Positions 62,229-64,000 of a stretch of 64,000 bases of DNA are shown in pieces. Position numbers and translations under genes: made by a program. The notes beneath the pieces are model-generated. The model was not told the origin of the DNA. It did not search any database and saw only the letters and a program-made list of their open reading frames with translations. The stretch lies in NCBI RefSeq assembly GCF_002355595.1, contig NZ_AP017422.1:3038001-3102000 (forward strand), in the 5' to 3' direction. The number at the start of each line of letters is the position of its first letter. Position 1 is the first letter of the stretch. The DNA is from Filimonas lacunae (GTDB lineage Bacteria; Bacteroidota; Bacteroidia; Chitinophagales; Chitinophagaceae).

Positions 62229-64000
62229 CTATTTTTCTTTAGGAATAAAAGTATTGAACACCGCTTCCCGAATTAAAGCGGGAGGTAATATGCCCTGAGA
62301 TAATACAAAATCATGAAATCGTTGCGCATCAAATTTGCTGCCTAATGCTGCTTCTGCATCTTTACGTAAAGCCAGCATTTGGGTAAAACCATAGAAATAA
62401 CTGGTGGCTTGCCCTGGCATTTTAACGGTATAACGTTCTACCTCCTGTTGTGCAAAAGCATGAGATTGAACCACTTCCTTCATCAGCAACTCTAACGCCT
62501 GGGATGGGGTGGTAGTGCCATTTTGTAATTCCGGGTCTAAAAAGGCACGTGCAGCGCGTAGTAACCTGTAATCCAATGAAATCAACTGGCCTTCTATAGG
62601 CATATAGGGTAACGTGATGTATTCACTATACAAGCCCCATCCTTCCACGTTCGCGGAATTAAAGGCATATAATGAACGTGCCTGAGACACCCCTTCTTCT
62701 ACCATTTTATCAAACTGCATTTCGTGTCCGGGGCGAGCTTCATGGGCAATAATAGTCCAGGCAGCTGCATCAAAGGTAAAGTCATCGTATTTATCAGTTT
62801 TTTCTCCCGGTGCCGGGGGCATATTCAATGGTAACACAAAAACACCCCGTTGTCCCGTATTATTTAAAAATGGAGGAGGTACCATATGTGGTGCAGGACT
62901 TTGTGCTGTTTCGGCTGCTGTTGCCAGTTTAATAAATGCTGGTCCTTCGGGTAAGGTTACCAGCTTTTCTCTCCGGATAATTTCTTCTATTTCCTTTAAG
63001 CGTCGCTCATATAGTGGCAAAATAGAATCGCCTATGATCTGGTCTTTTTTCAGGAAACGGATCACATCCCTGTAATCACTGCCGGGTAAATGGTATTTCT
63101 GAGCCACTTGTTCAGCAATAGTCTGCATCTGTTTTTGTATATCATTAAAAGCAGTATGTGCCATACTATCCAGCTCAACAACAGGAATGTCAACACCAAA
63201 GCTTTCCATAGCCATTTTATATTCTTCCCCGGGCATTTTATAGTCCGCTCTTGCCTTGGGTAAAACCTTGCTACGTATAAAGGCATCGTATTGTTGTAAT
63301 TGTATTTTCAGTATCTTAAAATTCTCTTCCCAGCCTGTTAGCTTGTATTTTTTGAAAAGCGTTTCCATCCCTTCTATAATGCTGGGATTACGGGAAAGCG
63401 CTATTTCAATTTCCTGTTTAGCAGGATAGATCATTGCAGCCTTTTTCATCTGCATTTCTGTCCGGTTCTGATAAATGCTTGCAAGCGGGCGTGACACTAT
63501 GCCCTGTGCGGCATATTTTTTTAAACGTACTATTGCAGCTGCACGACGTTCTATCGGCGTTTGATCATCTAACAATACCTTTATGCCATCGAATACCGCT
63601 TCTGTGGGATTATACAGTGGAACCTTTCTATTCAAATCAAAGTCCAGCAATTTAATATTCAGTTCTGTTTGCCGGATCAATATGGCTAAATCCTGCTTTA
63701 CCATAGGATCGCGTTCCTGGAGGAATAACTTTTGTAACGAGTCTATCATCTTAGAACGTTCGCTACGTTGTTTTAAATCGTTCAGGAGGGAAGGAACAGA
63801 TATCAGTGTGTCGTATTCGGCCAGGCCCTGGGCCGAACCAAACTCCGGGGAGTATTTTTTATCGATATCCAGCAGCAGGCTGGTATACCTGTTAGAAGCG
63901 GCAATCCAGCCCTTCTCTTTGTTTCTTTTTTTCTTCGATTTTTGCGATAGGGCCATTAAGGGCATCAATGCCAGCGCCACCATTACCGCACGCCACGTGG
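62229..64000 (-). CDS. DUF885 metallopeptidase-like protein, probably cut at its start by the window edge
   Basis: 584 residues from ATG 63983 within the window. The frame stays open to 64000 (reading TWRAV before that Met), and MVALALMPLMALSQK looks like the inside of a signal peptide, so the true start probably lies beyond the edge. The family is a helical zinc-peptidase-like fold. The key motif is HEARPGHEMQ at about 414 (HEGxPGHxxQ in relatives). The C-terminal WGLYSEYITLPYM... and YRLLRAARAFLDPELQNGT regions also fit. The export signal suggests periplasmic breakdown of proteins or peptides. Exact substrate unknown. The transcript is closed by the hairpin at 62182-62220. Confidence 0.88.
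   Translation of the reverse strand, partial: TWRAVMVALALMPLMALSQKSKKKRNKEKGWIAASNRYTSLLLDIDKKYSPEFGSAQGLAEYDTLISVPSLLNDLKQRSERSKMIDSLQKLFLQERDPMVKQDLAILIRQTELNIKLLDFDLNRKVPLYNPTEAVFDGIKVLLDDQTPIERRAAAIVRLKKYAAQGIVSRPLASIYQNRTEMQMKKAAMIYPAKQEIEIALSRNPSIIEGMETLFKKYKLTGWEENFKILKIQLQQYDAFIRSKVLPKARADYKMPGEEYKMAMESFGVDIPVVELDSMAHTAFNDIQKQMQTIAEQVAQKYHLPGSDYRDVIRFLKKDQIIGDSILPLYERRLKEIEEIIRREKLVTLPEGPAFIKLATAAETAQSPAPHMVPPPFLNNTGQRGVFVLPLNMPPAPGEKTDKYDDFTFDAAAWTIIAHEARPGHEMQFDKMVEEGVSQARSLYAFNSANVEGWGLYSEYITLPYMPIEGQLISLDYRLLRAARAFLDPELQNGTTTPSQALELLMKEVVQSHAFAQQEVERYTVKMPGQATSYFYGFTQMLALRKDAEAALGSKFDAQRFHDFVLSQGILPPALIREAVFNTFIPKEK

Noticed and set aside
1-64000. CRISPR arrays, tRNA genes, insertion sequences
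   Set aside because: No regularly spaced short repeats, no tRNA-like cloverleaf with TTCRA arm and no transposase were seen by eye.

Overview
The window looks like chromosomal DNA of a Bacteroidota bacterium, most likely of the Chitinophagaceae type. Pointers are a C-terminal type IX secretion (T9SS) sorting domain, SprB-like repeats, TonB receptors with a carboxypeptidase-regulatory N-domain, an HmuY-family heme lipoprotein, a DUF3822-rsmD pair, signal peptides ending in AQ, CKK-type lipoboxes and A-rich rather than Shine-Dalgarno leaders. I saw no tRNA, rRNA operon, insertion sequence, prophage or CRISPR array.

Region 1 (1-19438, minus strand) is the unusual part. Six tightly packed genes, nearly a third of the window, encode exported proteins. 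In transcription order they are a 1508-aa secreted protein of unknown family, a 694-aa fibronectin-III protein, a 457-aa PKD lipoprotein, a 571-aa outer-membrane beta-barrel, a 1648-aa SprB-like T9SS substrate with a roughly 290-residue super-repeat, and a protein of at least 1570 aa cut by the window edge. The last has a TANFOR-like N-terminus, FN3 domains, a zincin motif HEMAH and an Ala-rich segment that runs off the edge. I read this as a surface-anchored delivery or display apparatus with a large effector-like last product, possibly a polymorphic toxin. That function is inferred.

Region 2 (19831-27586) holds an alpha/beta hydrolase convergent with a luciferase-like monooxygenase. After these come an AraC-type regulator divergent from a heme-acquisition operon (TonB receptor and HmuY) and a glutaminyl cyclotransferase. 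A pair of 16-bp direct repeats sits in the divergent promoter region.

Region 3 (27748-35173, minus strand) holds a TPR/transmembrane/HTH regulator, a TonB receptor, a beta-helix lipoprotein and a MINPP/phytase-like histidine phosphatase. This could be a phosphate-ester or inositol-phosphate scavenging locus. Two 22-bp direct repeats precede the receptor. Region 4 (35387-37597) has a lipoprotein, a universal stress protein and a small secreted helical protein.

Region 5 (37720-43100) is a mutagenesis-type cassette: XRE regulator, DinB polymerase, DnaE2-like polymerase and a small DUF6965-like protein. A paralogue of that small protein lies on the other side, facing away. Region 6 (43181-47961) holds an LEA14-like lipoprotein, a heavy-metal-associated protein, pyrE, a Nudix hydrolase, a fused trehalose synthase/phosphatase and the RNase P RNA, whose 3' end abuts the trehalose gene stop codon.

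Region 7 (48066-58175, minus strand) is a long housekeeping run: DUF3822, rsmD, bioD, 5-formyl-THF cyclo-ligase, lpxK, rnr, polyprenyl synthase, amino-acid permease and a Smr-domain protein, with several 4-bp start/stop overlaps. Region 8 (58274-64000) has a MATE exporter, a small unknown protein, a membrane metallophosphoesterase, a DUF3606 protein, a roughly 620-bp gene-poor stretch and a DUF885 metallopeptidase whose start probably lies beyond the window.
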